Shown one piece after another: positions 55,546-64,000 of a stretch of DNA of 64,000 nt. Within the stretch, counting starts at the first letter, position 1; the number at the start of each line of letters is the position of its first letter. Source of the DNA: CAWEWH01 sp963812775 (lineage in GTDB: Bacteria; Pseudomonadota; Alphaproteobacteria; Rhizobiales; Beijerinckiaceae). The stretch spans positions 744,001 through 808,000 of the forward strand of contig CAWEWH010000007.1 of the NCBI GenBank assembly GCA_963812775.1, read 5' to 3'. The notes beneath the pieces are model-generated. The model ran no database searches and had not been told where the DNA came from. It saw nothing but the letters and a program-made list of their open reading frames with translations. The position numbers and the translations under genes were made by a program.

Positions 55546-57459
55546 ATGCTTCAAGGGATGCGCAAGGCCGGCCAGGGCCTGATCGGCAAGATCGTTATTG
55601 CGGTCCTGTTTGGTTTTTTGATCCTCTCGTTTGCCGTTTGGGGCATCGGCGATATTTTCCGCGGCTATGGCCGCAACACTGTCGCCACGGTGGGCAAAAT
55701 CGAAATCTCCTCAGATACGATGCGCAACGCTTACCAGACCGAGGTCCAAAATCTGTCGCGCCAGTTTCGCCAGCAGATCACCCCGGATCGCGCCCGCGCT
55801 TTCGGCATTGACACCCAGGTCTTCAACCGCCTGGTGAACGAGGCGGCGATCGACCAGCGCGCCAGCCGGCTCGGCCTCAACATCAGCAACGAGAAAGTGG
55901 TGCAATCGATCACCCAAGCACCCGCCTTCCAGAACCTCGCGGGCCAGTTCGACCGGGCGCGGTTCGACGATATCCTGCGGAACTACGGTTACACCGAAGC
56001 GACCTTCGTGCGAGATCAACGCGCGCAGCTCATTCGCCAGCAATTGCTGGATGCTTTGACCGGAGGCTTCGCGCCGCCCCTCGTTGTTCGCGAGGCGGCG
56101 TTCCGCCACGCCGCCGAACGGCGCAGCGCCAGTTACTTTGTCCTCCCGGCGGCGAGTGCCGGCACCATCGAGCCGCCAGACGAAGCGACGCTGAAGACGT
56201 ATTTCGAGGAGCGCAAGTCGAGCTTCCGCGCGCCTGAATATCGCAAGCTCGTCGTGCTTGCCGCGACCCCAGCAACGCTCGCGAGGCCCGACGAGGTTTC
56301 CGACTCCGAGGCGCGGGAACGCTACGAGAAAGACAAGGCGAGCAAGTATGGCTCAGCCGAGAAGCGCAAGCTTCAACAGATGTCATTTGTCAGTCAGGAA
56401 GAGGCGCAGGCGGCTTCGGAGAAGCTCAAGGGCGGGGCGACGTTCGAGGACATTGCCAAAGAACGCAACCTCAATCCCAAGGACTTTGAGATCGGCACCT
56501 TGGCCAAGGCCGAGGTCATCGATCCGGCGGTGCGCGATGCCGCGTTCGCGTTGCCCCTTGGCGGCACGAGTGCGCCGGTGGCGAGCCGTTTCGGACCGGT
56601 CATTGTGCGGGTGGACGCCATCGAGCCCGAAAGCGTCAAGCCGTTCGAAGAGGTGGTGGGGGCGGTGAAACGCGACGTAGCGACCGAGAAGGCGCGCACG
56701 CGTGTGGCCGATCTTCACGACAAGATCGAAGACCAGCGGGCCGCCGCCAAATCGCTCCAGCAGATCGCGCCCGAACTCGGGCTGCCGCTGCGTTCGATCG
56801 AAGCCATCGACAAGAATGGCCACGACAAATCGGACAAGCCGATTGAGGATCTGCCAGAGCAAACTGCCCTTCTGAGGGCTGCCTTCGCGTCCGACGTTGG
56901 AGCCGACAACGAGGCGATCCGCTCGGGCGACAACGGCTATGTGTGGTTCGATGTGGCGGGCGTCGAGCCGACCCGTGACCGGGAGCTTGATGAAGTGCGC
57001 GAGGCCGTGGTTTCCGCTTGGCGATCCGATGAGACGGCGCGGCGGCTCGCCGCCAAGGCACGCGAGTTCGTTGCCCGGCTGGGCAAAGGCGAGGCCTTCG
57101 CCGCGGTTGCGGCCGACGCCGGACAGGAGGTCAAGACAGCCGACGGCCTTTCGCGAGGCGCGGCGAAGGGGGACTTGCCGGTCGAGGCCGTGACGCAGAT
57201 TTTCGGCACCTTCTCGGGTAAGGCTGGAACGGTGGCCCTCGACGAAGGCGAGAACCGCGTGGTGTTCCAGGTCACGTCCGCGACGATGCCGCCATTCGAC
57301 CCGAAGTCGCCTGATGTGGCGCGGTTCGATGAGCAGTTGCGGACTGGCATGATCGAGGATCTCCGTTCCGAGTATACGCGCCAGGTCCAGACTGAACTCG
57401 GCATCACCGTCAACCAGCAAGCGCTGAAGACCGCTCTGGGCGGCAGCGCAGACAACTGA
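55546..57459 (+). CDS. ppiD: Peptidylprolyl isomerase PpiD-like periplasmic chaperone
   Basis: 637 residues: N-terminal inner-membrane anchor (IGKIVIAVLFGFLILSFAVW), a SurA_N-type chaperone region, a parvulin rotamase-like module (KYGSAEKRKLQQMSFVSQEE, then LGGTSAPVASRFGPVIVRVD near residue 350) and a long C-terminal region. Associates with the Sec translocon to help exported proteins fold. Starts a run of genes leading into trpE, six bases apart. Confidence 0.92.
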   Translation: MLQGMRKAGQGLIGKIVIAVLFGFLILSFAVWGIGDIFRGYGRNTVATVGKIEISSDTMRNAYQTEVQNLSRQFRQQITPDRARAFGIDTQVFNRLVNEAAIDQRASRLGLNISNEKVVQSITQAPAFQNLAGQFDRARFDDILRNYGYTEATFVRDQRAQLIRQQLLDALTGGFAPPLVVREAAFRHAAERRSASYFVLPAASAGTIEPPDEATLKTYFEERKSSFRAPEYRKLVVLAATPATLARPDEVSDSEARERYEKDKASKYGSAEKRKLQQMSFVSQEEAQAASEKLKGGATFEDIAKERNLNPKDFEIGTLAKAEVIDPAVRDAAFALPLGGTSAPVASRFGPVIVRVDAIEPESVKPFEEVVGAVKRDVATEKARTRVADLHDKIEDQRAAAKSLQQIAPELGLPLRSIEAIDKNGHDKSDKPIEDLPEQTALLRAAFASDVGADNEAIRSGDNGYVWFDVAGVEPTRDRELDEVREAVVSAWRSDETARRLAAKAREFVARLGKGEAFAAVAADAGQEVKTADGLSRGAAKGDLPVEAVTQIFGTFSGKAGTVALDEGENRVVFQVTSATMPPFDPKSPDVARFDEQLRTGMIEDLRSEYTRQVQTELGITVNQQALKTALGGSADN

Positions 57460-57465
57460 CCCGTC

Positions 57466-58989
57466 ATGCTTGTCAGTCCCGCCTTCGATGGAGCCGCGGC
57501 CGCCTATGCGGCAGGGCGTCCGTGCGTTCTGACCGCGAAGCTCGTCGCCGACCTCGAAACGCCTGTGGCGGCCTACTTGAAGTTGGCGGCGCACGCCGCC
57601 GGCGGGCCGGCGTTCCTGCTGGAATCCGTCGAGGGCGGAGCGATGCGGGGCCGCTATTCTATGATCGGGCTGCGCCCCGATCTCGTCTGGCGCTGCGAGA
57701 ACGGCCGCGCGGAGATCAACCGCCAAGCTCTAATCGACGCTAATGCCTTCGTGGCCGATGCGCGGCCGCCGCTCGATAGCCTGCGGGCGCTCATCGCCGA
57801 GAGCGCCATCGCGCTCTCGGCGGATCTGCCGCCCATGGCGGCCGGCGTCTTCGGCTATCTTGGCTACGACATGGTGCGGCTGATGGAGCGGTTGCCGCCG
57901 GCTAATCCTGACCGCCTGCACGTCCCTGACGCGGTGCTGGTGCGGCCTACAATCATGGCCGTTTTCAATTCCGTGCGTGACGAGCTGACGCTTGTGACCC
58001 CTGTCCGGCCTCGCCCGGGGGTCACGGCAAAGGCCGCCTATGAGGCCGGCGTCGAGCGGCTGGAGACCGCCATGGCGGCCCTCGACGAGCCCTTAGCGCA
58101 TGATGCAAGAGCGGAACTCCATGGCGTCGAAATTCCGCAAGCGGTGTCCAACACCACGCCGCAGGAATTCCAAGCCATGGTGGAGAAGGCCAAGGAATAT
58201 ATTCGCGCCGGCGACATTTTCCAGGTCGTGCTGTCGCAGCGCTTCGAGGCGCCCTTCCCGCTTCCAGCGCTGTCGCTCTACCGGGCGCTGAGGCGCGTGA
58301 ACCCCTCACCCTACTTGTGCTTCCTCGACTTCAACGACTTCCAGATCGTCTGTTCGAGCCCGGAAATCCTCGTGCGGGTGCGCGACGGCAAGGTCACCAT
58401 CCGTCCGCTCGCCGGCACCAAGCCGCGCGGCGCAACGGCTGCTGAAGACGAAGCGCTGGCCGGCCAACTCCTTGCCGATCCCAAGGAGCGGGCCGAGCAC
58501 CTGATGCTGTTGGATCTCGGCCGCAACGATGTCGGTCGGGTCGCCAAGATCGCCAGCGTCAAGGTGACCGACAGCTTTTTCATCGAGCGCTTCAGCCACG
58601 TCATGCACATCGTTTCGAACGTCGAGGGCGATCTCGATCGGCGTCACGACGCCCTTGCCGCGGTCGCGGCGGGATTTCCGGCCGGTACCCTTTCGGGAGC
58701 ACCCAAGGTCCGCGCCATGGAGATCATCGACGAACTGGAGAAGGACAAGCGGGGCCCTTACGGCGGCTGCATCGGCTATTTCGGAGCCAATGGAGAGACC
58801 GATACATGCATCGTGCTCCGCACGGCTCTGGTAAAGGATGGCCGCATGATGGTGCAGGCCGGCGCCGGCATTGTTTACGACAGCGACCCGCCGACCGAGC
58901 AAGACGAGTGCATCAACAAGGCCAAGGCGTTGTTCCGCGCCGGCGAGGAGGCGGTTCACACGTTGGCAGCCTCCCGGCGTGGGCAGTGA
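57466..58989 (+). CDS. trpE: Anthranilate synthase component I
   Basis: 507 residues; makes anthranilate from chorismate with ammonia from TrpG. Seen: the feedback-site region LLESVEGGAMRGRYSMIG near residue 45, IFQVVLSQRFEAPFP near residue 245, PLAGTKPRGATAAED near residue 315, LLDLGRNDVGRVA and GAPKVRAMEIIDELE near residue 410. Not fused to TrpG, unlike in some rhizobia. The partner trpG is about 600 bases downstream, separated by a lipoprotein gene. Confidence 0.97.
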   Translation: MLVSPAFDGAAAAYAAGRPCVLTAKLVADLETPVAAYLKLAAHAAGGPAFLLESVEGGAMRGRYSMIGLRPDLVWRCENGRAEINRQALIDANAFVADARPPLDSLRALIAESAIALSADLPPMAAGVFGYLGYDMVRLMERLPPANPDRLHVPDAVLVRPTIMAVFNSVRDELTLVTPVRPRPGVTAKAAYEAGVERLETAMAALDEPLAHDARAELHGVEIPQAVSNTTPQEFQAMVEKAKEYIRAGDIFQVVLSQRFEAPFPLPALSLYRALRRVNPSPYLCFLDFNDFQIVCSSPEILVRVRDGKVTIRPLAGTKPRGATAAEDEALAGQLLADPKERAEHLMLLDLGRNDVGRVAKIASVKVTDSFFIERFSHVMHIVSNVEGDLDRRHDALAAVAAGFPAGTLSGAPKVRAMEIIDELEKDKRGPYGGCIGYFGANGETDTCIVLRTALVKDGRMMVQAGAGIVYDSDPPTEQDECINKAKALFRAGEEAVHTLAASRRGQ

Positions 58990-59024
58990 CAGCTTGACCC
59001 AATCGCAACCTTAGGTTTTGCTCG

Positions 59025-59045
59025 CCCCGGCTAGAACGGCCGGGG
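59025..59045. terminator. GC-rich hairpin between trpE and lipoprotein gene
   Basis: CCCCGGC (59025-59031) pairs with GCCGGGG (59039-59045) around a seven-base loop, starting about 35 bases after the trpE stop and ending eight bases before the next start codon. No T-run follows. It could attenuate or stop transcription from trpE, or modulate translation of the downstream gene. Weak evidence. Confidence 0.35.
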
Positions 59046-59053
59046 GGCTCAAA

Positions 59054-59500
59054 GTGAAGACCATGAGTATGGCGGTGCTCGCCGCGATAGCGCTTGGCGG
59101 CTGTGGCACGATCACGCGCGGGACGACGGAGCAAGTCACGTTCAATTCAGAGCCGCCGGGGGCTCGGGTCCAAACAAGCCTGGGGCACACGTGCCCAGAG
59201 ACTCCCTGCACCTTTGAGATCTCGCGCAAGTCCGAGTTCATCGCGAGCTTCTCGCTGCCCGGCTACGAACCGATCCAAGTACCGGTGATCACCAAGGTGA
59301 ATGGCGAAGGAGGAGCCGCCTTCGCCGGCAATTTGATCTTGGGAGGTATCGTCGGGATGGCGGCCGACGCGTCGACGGGCGCGGCCTACGACCACGAGCC
59401 CAATCCTGTGGTTGCGCAGCTGAGACCGCTTCGTCCCCTTAATGCGACGCGGCCCAAGGCGCAGCGGCAGATCGAGCGGCCAAAAGTACCGCAAGGCTGA
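59054..59500 (+). CDS. Small lipoprotein, hypothetical (PEGA-like region)
   Basis: 148 residues from GTG 59054 (ATG 59063 is an alternative). Signal peptide with a good lipobox (AAIALGGCGT), then TRGTTEQVTFNSEPPGARVQ and CPETPCTFEISRKSEF, then SFSLPGYEPIQVPV, which resembles PEGA-type beta-sandwich repeats, a glycine-rich hydrophobic stretch (FAGNLILGGIVGMAADASTG) and a basic tail. Probably attached to a membrane facing the periplasm. Unrelated to tryptophan synthesis, so its place between trpE and trpG looks like an insertion. Confidence 0.8.
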   Translation: MKTMSMAVLAAIALGGCGTITRGTTEQVTFNSEPPGARVQTSLGHTCPETPCTFEISRKSEFIASFSLPGYEPIQVPVITKVNGEGGAAFAGNLILGGIVGMAADASTGAAYDHEPNPVVAQLRPLRPLNATRPKAQRQIERPKVPQG

Positions 59501-59592
59501 CGCAACGGCCCGGCGCTATCGTGTTTGCTTGACCAGGCGTCCTCAAGGGGGCAAACGGTGCCCCAGAACGTGTTGAGGCGCCAAGTCAGATC

Positions 59593-60205
59593 GTGACTCG
59601 CATTGTTATTGTCGACAATTACGACAGTTTCACCTGGAATCTCGTCCATCTCATCGGTGGACTGGGGGCCCAAGTGGACGTTCTATCGCAATGATCAAAT
59701 CGGCGTCGACGATATCGCCGCCATGCGGCCCGATGGGCTTGTCCTTTCGCCAGGTCCCTGTACGCCCAACGAAGCTGGCATTTGTCTTAATCTTGTCGAG
59801 CGGCTTGGTGCCGAAATTCCGATGTTTGGCGTCTGCCTCGGTCTGCAGGCGATTGGGCAGAGCTACGGCGGCGAGGTGGTGCGGGCGCCAGTGCCGATGC
59901 ACGGCAAGCTTTCCCTTGTCGAGCACAACGGCGACGGCGTCTTTCGCGGTATCAACGGCCCCTTCGAGGCAACCCGCTATCACTCCCTTGTCGTGAAACG
60001 CGAGACGTGTCCCGCCGATTTTGCCATCACGGCGCGGACCTCCGACGACCTCGTCATGGGTCTCTCGCATCGACGGCACCCCGTGCACGGCGTCCAGTTT
60101 CATCCCGAAAGCATCGCGTCAGAGCACGGCGCCACTCTCCTCAAGAATTTCCTCGATCTCGCGGCGGCCTGGAACAAGACGAAGCGCGCGCGCGCCTTCG
60201 CCTGA
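59593..60205 (+). CDS. trpG: Anthranilate synthase component II (glutamine amidotransferase), one frameshift
   Basis: Supplies ammonia to TrpE. GTG 59593 starts VTRIVIVDNYDSFTWNLVHL. A +1 shift near 59680-59683 (GACGTTCTATCG; GACGTCTATCG expected) must be crossed to continue YRNDQIGVDDIAAMRPDGLV, LSPGPCTPNEAG, FGVCLGLQAIGQ with the nucleophile Cys, and GVQFHPESIASEHG with catalytic His-Glu. Restored length about 203 residues. The rest is intact, so the shift is most likely a sequence error. Ten bases before trpD. Confidence 0.92.
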
Positions 60206-60214
60206 GGACCCGCC

Positions 60215-61231
60215 ATGGACGCCTTCAAGCCGTACCTCGCCAAGGCCGCCACCGGTGCCTCGCTGTCGCGCGAGGAAGCCCGTTCCGCCTTCGACACGAT
60301 ACTGTCCGGCGAAGTGACGCCCGCCCAGGCCGGCGGGTTCCTGATGGCGTTGCGGGTGCGCGGCGAAACCGTCGACGAGATAGCCGGCGCCGTCATGGCG
60401 CTGCGCAACAAGATGCTGAAGGTCGAGGCGCCCGCCGGCGCCATGGATGTGGTCGGCACCGGCGGCGACAATCTCGGCAGCTACAACATCTCCACCTTGA
60501 CTGCTCTCGTCGTCGCGGCGGCCGGCGTGCCGGTCGCCAAGCACGGCAACCGCGCCGCCTCATCGCACTCGGGAGCCGCCGATGTCTTGTCCGCGCTTGG
60601 CGTCAAGATCGGCCTCGATGCCAGGGCGGTGTCGCGGACGATCAAGGAGGCCGGGGTCGGGTTCATGTTCGCGCAGACGCATCACGCCTCCATGCGCCAT
60701 GTCGGGCCAGTACGCGTTGAGCTGGGCACGCGCACCTTGTTCAATCTCATCGGACCCCTGTCCAATCCGGCCGGCGTCAGGCGTCAATTGCTCGGCGTGT
60801 TCTCGCAGTCTTGGCTGGAGCCGCTCGTCGAGGTGCTACGCACGCTCGGCTCGGAGCGCGTCTGGGCGGTGCACGGTTCTGACGGTCTCGACGAAATGAC
60901 GACGACGGGCGCGACGACCGTGGTGGCGCTCGAGAACGGCACGGTGCGGCGCTTCACCGTGATGCCCGAAGACGCTGGGCTTAAGCGTGCGACGATCGAC
61001 ATGTTGCGGGGCGGCGACCCCCTGCACAATGCGGCCGCTTTGCGCCGCGTGCTCGACGGCGAGAAGGGCCCCTACCGGGACATTGCGGTGCTCAACGCGG
61101 CGGCTTCCCTTGTGGTCGCCGAAAAGGCCGCCGATATCCGAGAAGGCGCGACGCTCGCTGGCAACGCCCTGGACAGCGGCGCCGCCAAGGCGACGTTGGA
61201 AAAGCTGGTCACCGCCAGCAACAAGGCCTGA
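60215..61231 (+). CDS. trpD: Anthranilate phosphoribosyltransferase
   Basis: 338 residues. Motifs VVGTGGDNLGSYNISTLTAL near residue 80, KHGNRAASSHSGAADVLSAL near residue 109, FMFAQTHHASMRHVGPVR near residue 150 and TLFNLIGPLSNP near residue 175. Second step of tryptophan synthesis. Packed between trpG and trpC with gaps of 9 and 2 bases. Confidence 0.97.
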   Translation: MDAFKPYLAKAATGASLSREEARSAFDTILSGEVTPAQAGGFLMALRVRGETVDEIAGAVMALRNKMLKVEAPAGAMDVVGTGGDNLGSYNISTLTALVVAAAGVPVAKHGNRAASSHSGAADVLSALGVKIGLDARAVSRTIKEAGVGFMFAQTHHASMRHVGPVRVELGTRTLFNLIGPLSNPAGVRRQLLGVFSQSWLEPLVEVLRTLGSERVWAVHGSDGLDEMTTTGATTVVALENGTVRRFTVMPEDAGLKRATIDMLRGGDPLHNAAALRRVLDGEKGPYRDIAVLNAAASLVVAEKAADIREGATLAGNALDSGAAKATLEKLVTASNKA

Positions 61232-61233
61232 CC

Positions 61234-62046
61234 ATGAGCGACATCCTCGCCCGCATCGAGGCCTACAAGCGCCGCGAGATCGCTGCCGCCAAGGCTGCGA
61301 CGCCGCCGGCCGAGATGGAGAGACGAGCCCAGGCCGCGGCACCGGTGCGCGGCTTCCTGGCAGCCATCCGCCGCCACCTCGATGCCGGCCGGCCGGCGCT
61401 CATCGCCGAGATCAAGAAGGCAAGCCCCTCAAAGGGGCTGATCCGCGCTGATTTCGATCCACCTGAGCTTGCCCGAGCCTATGCCCAAGGCGGCGCAAGT
61501 TGTCTTTCAGTGCTGACGGACGGTCCGTCGTTCCAGGGAAAGCCGGCCTATCTCGGCGAGGCGCGGGAAGCCTCGGGCCTACCGGTCCTGCGCAAGGATT
61601 TCATGTATGAGCCGTACCAGGTCCTTGAGGCCAGGGCCTGGGGTGCCGATTGCATCCTCGTCATCATGGCGGCCGTGAGCGATCCGGAGGCGCGCGACCT
61701 GATGCGTACGGCCGCCGATCTCGGCATGGACGTTCTGGTGGAGGTGCACGACGAAGCCGAACTCGAACGCGCGCTGATGCTCGATCCCCGCCTCGTTGGT
61801 ATCAACAATCGCGATCTGCGAACCTTCGAAACCTCGCTGGCGGTGTGCGAGCGTCTGGCGCCGCGCGTGCCCAACGGTATCGCACTTGTCGGCGAGAGCG
61901 GCATTTTCACCAATGCGGACATTCGGCGCCTGACGGCGAGCGGCATCCGCACCTATCTCGTCGGCGAGAGCCTGATGCGCGAGGCTGACGTAGCAGCGGC
62001 CACCCGCGGGCTGCTCTTCGGTGAACGCACGGCGGCCTCGGCATGA
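61234..62046 (+). CDS. trpC: Indole-3-glycerol-phosphate synthase
   Basis: 270-residue TIM barrel. Catalytic region LIAEIKKASPSKGLIRADF near residue 50, VLRKDFMYEPYQVLEA near residue 115, LVEVHDEAELERAL, GINNRDLRTFET and ALVGESGIFTNADI. Converts CdRP to indole-3-glycerol phosphate. Stop overlaps the moaC ATG by four bases, so trp and moa genes are translationally coupled. Confidence 0.97.
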   Translation: MSDILARIEAYKRREIAAAKAATPPAEMERRAQAAAPVRGFLAAIRRHLDAGRPALIAEIKKASPSKGLIRADFDPPELARAYAQGGASCLSVLTDGPSFQGKPAYLGEAREASGLPVLRKDFMYEPYQVLEARAWGADCILVIMAAVSDPEARDLMRTAADLGMDVLVEVHDEAELERALMLDPRLVGINNRDLRTFETSLAVCERLAPRVPNGIALVGESGIFTNADIRRLTASGIRTYLVGESLMREADVAAATRGLLFGERTAASA

Positions 62047-62531
62047 AGCGGCTGACGCATCTCGACAAAAGCGGCGCCGCCCGCATGGTCGACGTGGGCG
62101 ACAAGGCGGTGAGCGAGCGCGTCGCCGTTGCCGAGGGCCGCGTCGTGACGGAGGCCTCGACCGTCAAGTTGATCCGGAGCGGCGACGCCAAGAAGGGGGA
62201 TGTGCTCGGCACGGCCCGCCTCGCCGGCATCATGGCCGCAAAGCGCACGCACGAATTGATCCCGCTCTGCCATCCGCTGCCGATAACCAAGATTGCCGTT
62301 GAATGCGCGCTCGATCCCAAGCTTCCCGGTGTTCGCGTGACGGCCGAAGTGAAGGTCGGCGCACGGACGGGCGTCGAGATGGAGGCGCTGACCGCTGTAT
62401 CGGTCGCTTGTCTCACCATCTACGACATGGTGAAGGCGGTTGACCGCGGCATGCGCATCGAAGGCATCCGGCTGCTCCGGAAGTCGGGCGGGCGCTCGGG
62501 AATGTATGTGGCCGGGGGCGAGAAGCCGTGA
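62043..62531 (+). CDS. moaC: Cyclic pyranopterin monophosphate synthase
   Basis: 162 residues. Conserved KRTHELIPLCHPLPITKIAV near residue 65 and EMEALTAVSVACLTIYDMVK then AVDRGMRIEGIRLL, with the catalytic Lys and Asp. Second enzyme of step 1 of molybdenum-cofactor synthesis with MoaA (not in the window). Overlaps trpC upstream and moeA downstream. Confidence 0.97.
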   Translation: MKRLTHLDKSGAARMVDVGDKAVSERVAVAEGRVVTEASTVKLIRSGDAKKGDVLGTARLAGIMAAKRTHELIPLCHPLPITKIAVECALDPKLPGVRVTAEVKVGARTGVEMEALTAVSVACLTIYDMVKAVDRGMRIEGIRLLRKSGGRSGMYVAGGEKP

Positions 62532-63763
62532 GATCGCCCCCGTCGCTGACAGCCGTGGGCGACGCGCTTCAACAGGTGTTGGCGAGCGTGCACAAGCCGG
62601 TGGCGTCGGAAGAAATTCCTCTTGCCGGCGCACATTTGCGAACCCTCGCGGCGGATGTCACGGCGAGCCGCACGCAGCCCCCCTTTCCCGCTTCCGCCAT
62701 GGATGGCTACGCCGTACGAGGGGCCGATCTCAGCGGCAGTCCGACCCTGAAAGTGATCGGCATGAGCGCGGCGGGGCACGGCTTCGCAGGCACTGTAGGG
62801 CCGGGTGAGGCAGTGCGCATTTTCACTGGCGCCCCCCTCCCGCAGGGAGCCGACAGCATCGTCATCCAGGAGAACACCAAGGCAGGGGACGGCGCCGTCA
62901 CCATCGCGCCCCACATGACCGCTGGCCGCCACATCCGCCCTGCGGGGGTCGATTTCAACGCGGGCGACGTGCTGCTGCGCGCCGGGCATCGGCTCGACGC
63001 GCGGCGCCTCGCGCTGGCGGCGGCTGCCGGCCACGCCGCGCTGCCCGTCCGGCGGAGGCCACGCGTCGCCATCCTGGCGACCGGCGACGAATTGGTGCGC
63101 CCGGGCGAGGCCGCTGGCCCCGACCAAATTGTGGCGTCGAACAGCTATGGGGTGGCGGCCTTCGTCGAGGCGGCTGGCGGGGAAGCACACGACCTGGGGA
63201 TCGCCGGCGATGATCTGGCGGAGCTGCGCGGTGTCATCGGAGAGGCCGAGGGCAAGGCCGATGTATTGGTCACGCTCGGCGGAGCTTCGGTCGGAGAGCA
63301 CGATCTCGTGCAGGAGGCTCTCACCGGGGCTGGCATGACGCTCGGCTTTTGGCGCATCGCCATGCGGCCTGGCAAGCCACTGATGTTTGGCCGCCTCGGC
63401 CGCACGATCGCGCTCGGCCTACCGGGGAATCCGGTGTCGTCCATGGTCTGCGCCATTCTGTTCGTCGTGCCCCTTGTCCGCGCTCTCGTGGGAGATCCAC
63501 AAGCCGGCCGGGATATTTCTGTCGCCGCGACGCTTGGAAGCGGCCTGCGCGAGAACGATGAGCGCCAGGACTATCTGCGTGCCACGCTCACGCCCGAGGG
63601 GCCGGACGGCCTGCCGGTGGCGACGCCGCTTGCCCGTCAGGACAGTTCGCTGCTGTCCGTCCTGGGCGAGGCAGATGGGCTGATCGTTCGGCCCCCGCAC
63701 GCTCTCGCCTCCCAGATGGGCGAGCGGTGCCGTATCATCCGATTGGCGGATGTGGGTCGTTAG
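62528..63763 (+). CDS. moeA: Molybdopterin molybdenumtransferase
   Basis: 411 residues from GTG 62528, overlapping the moaC stop (GTGA). Motifs: PPFPASAMDGYAVRGADLSG near residue 54, VRIFTGAPLPQGADSIVIQE near residue 95, VAILATGDELVRPGEAAGP, DVLVTLGGASVGEHDLVQEA, MRPGKPLMFG and LPGNPVSSMV. Inserts molybdate into adenylylated molybdopterin. Last gene before lexA. Confidence 0.96.
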   Translation: MRSPPSLTAVGDALQQVLASVHKPVASEEIPLAGAHLRTLAADVTASRTQPPFPASAMDGYAVRGADLSGSPTLKVIGMSAAGHGFAGTVGPGEAVRIFTGAPLPQGADSIVIQENTKAGDGAVTIAPHMTAGRHIRPAGVDFNAGDVLLRAGHRLDARRLALAAAAGHAALPVRRRPRVAILATGDELVRPGEAAGPDQIVASNSYGVAAFVEAAGGEAHDLGIAGDDLAELRGVIGEAEGKADVLVTLGGASVGEHDLVQEALTGAGMTLGFWRIAMRPGKPLMFGRLGRTIALGLPGNPVSSMVCAILFVVPLVRALVGDPQAGRDISVAATLGSGLRENDERQDYLRATLTPEGPDGLPVATPLARQDSSLLSVLGEADGLIVRPPHALASQMGERCRIIRLADVGR

Positions 63764-63772
63764 GGAGTTGCG

Positions 63773-63787
63773 GAACGCATCAAGAAC
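63773..63787. promoter_or_regulatory. LexA (SOS) box, perfect GAAC-N7-GAAC
   Basis: GAAC at 63773-63776, seven bases, GAAC at 63784-63787: the exact direct-repeat operator of alphaproteobacterial LexA. It lies 68 bases before the lexA start, as expected for autorepression. A second, degenerate site on the opposite orientation follows at 63798-63812. Confidence 0.8.
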
Positions 63788-63797
63788 GAGTAGCATC

Positions 63798-63812
63798 GTT
63801 CATGATTTGTTT
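63798..63812. promoter_or_regulatory. Degenerate second LexA-like box GTTC-N7-GTTT
   Basis: GTTC (63798-63801), seven bases, GTTT (63809-63812): one mismatch from GTTC-N7-GTTC. The spacing to the perfect box (25 bp between their first bases) would put two dimers on roughly the same helix face at about 2.4 turns. May give cooperative autoregulation. Confidence 0.4.
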
Positions 63813-63854
63813 CAGATTCGGCGTTAACACGATTCGCGACGAGCTGAGGGGCCC

Positions 63855-64000
63855 ATGCTGACGCGCAAGCAACACGAACTCCTGCGTTTCATTCACGAGC
63901 GTCTCCGCGAGAGCGGCGTGCCGCCGTCCTTCGATGAAATGAAGGAGGCCCTCGACCTGAAGTCGAAGTCGGGCATCCACCGCCTCATCATTGCGCTTGA
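63855..64000 (+). CDS. lexA: LexA repressor, N-terminal part (cut by window end)
   Basis: The 48 visible residues start MLTRKQHELLRFIHERLRES and continue GVPPSFDEMKEALDLKSKSG, then IHRLIIALE, the winged-helix DNA-binding domain of LexA. The FDEMKEALDLKSKSGIHRLI helix-turn-helix is that of the alphaproteobacterial type recognising GAAC-N7-GAAC. The C-terminal peptidase domain lies outside the window. Confidence 0.95.
   Translation, partial: MLTRKQHELLRFIHERLRESGVPPSFDEMKEALDLKSKSGIHRLIIAL

Overview
The window is a GC-rich stretch of an alphaproteobacterial chromosome, almost certainly from the order Hyphomicrobiales (Rhizobiales). Three things point there: the order dusB-ntrB-ntrC-ntrY-ntrX-(dat)-hfq-hflX, a pyruvate dehydrogenase operon whose E1-beta subunit carries its own lipoyl domain and which contains a DUF5076 gene, and the fused ispDF gene. 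The last 25 kb (eno, kdsA, pyrG, secG, tpiA, ppiD, trpE, trpG, trpD, trpC, moaC, moeA, lexA) also follows the usual gene order of this group. Genus cannot be settled from the sequence alone.

Layout. 0.1-4.3 kb: terC, a quinone oxidoreductase, rimO and an outer-membrane barrel gene. 4.3-6.5 kb: a gene-poor patch holding a strong sigma70-type promoter, a structured transcript candidate, dispersed palindromic repeats, tRNA-Ser(UGA), a decayed tyrosine integrase and a terminator. 6.5-13.8 kb: an envelope/replication/translation run (rlpA, dacC, tmk, holB, metG, tatD, an MBL-fold hydrolase) containing an exact 200-bp tandem duplication. 13.9-17.1 kb: tfoX C-domain gene, small membrane protein, mazG, hflX, hfq. 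17.2-25.6 kb: the ntr nitrogen-control cluster. 25.7-31.6 kb: ispDF, pncC/cinA, a fused MFS/spermidine-synthase-like protein, coq10, lipA, glsB. 31.7-33.2 kb: two tandem ParA-like ATPases. 33.4-39.0 kb: the pdh operon. 39.2-43.9 kb: ftsB, an iron-type ABC importer lacking a local ATPase, eno. 44-51 kb: accessory genes (methyltransferase, queF, hypotheticals, kdsA, a YjfC-YjfM-YjfL-type cluster, VOC, GFA). 51.3-64 kb: pyrG, secG, peroxiredoxin, tpiA, ppiD, the trp genes, moaC, moeA and the start of lexA behind a canonical alphaproteobacterial SOS box.

Functionally this is mostly core genome: nitrogen regulation, pyruvate oxidation with lipoate synthesis next door, tryptophan and molybdenum-cofactor synthesis, cell-wall and secretion genes. 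I found no CRISPR array, no defence island and no intact mobile element. The points most worth a second look are the unassigned structured transcript at about 4.65-4.93 kb, the tandem ParA-like pair with a degenerate Walker A in one member, the twin CTAGTGTG palindromes behind the peroxiredoxin gene, and a recurrent +1 frameshift signature. Ten single-base frameshifts break nine otherwise intact genes, and eight are insertions, mostly one extra base just before a C. With the exact 200-bp duplication, this makes sequencing or assembly error the leading explanation, so the broken genes are annotated here as probably functional.
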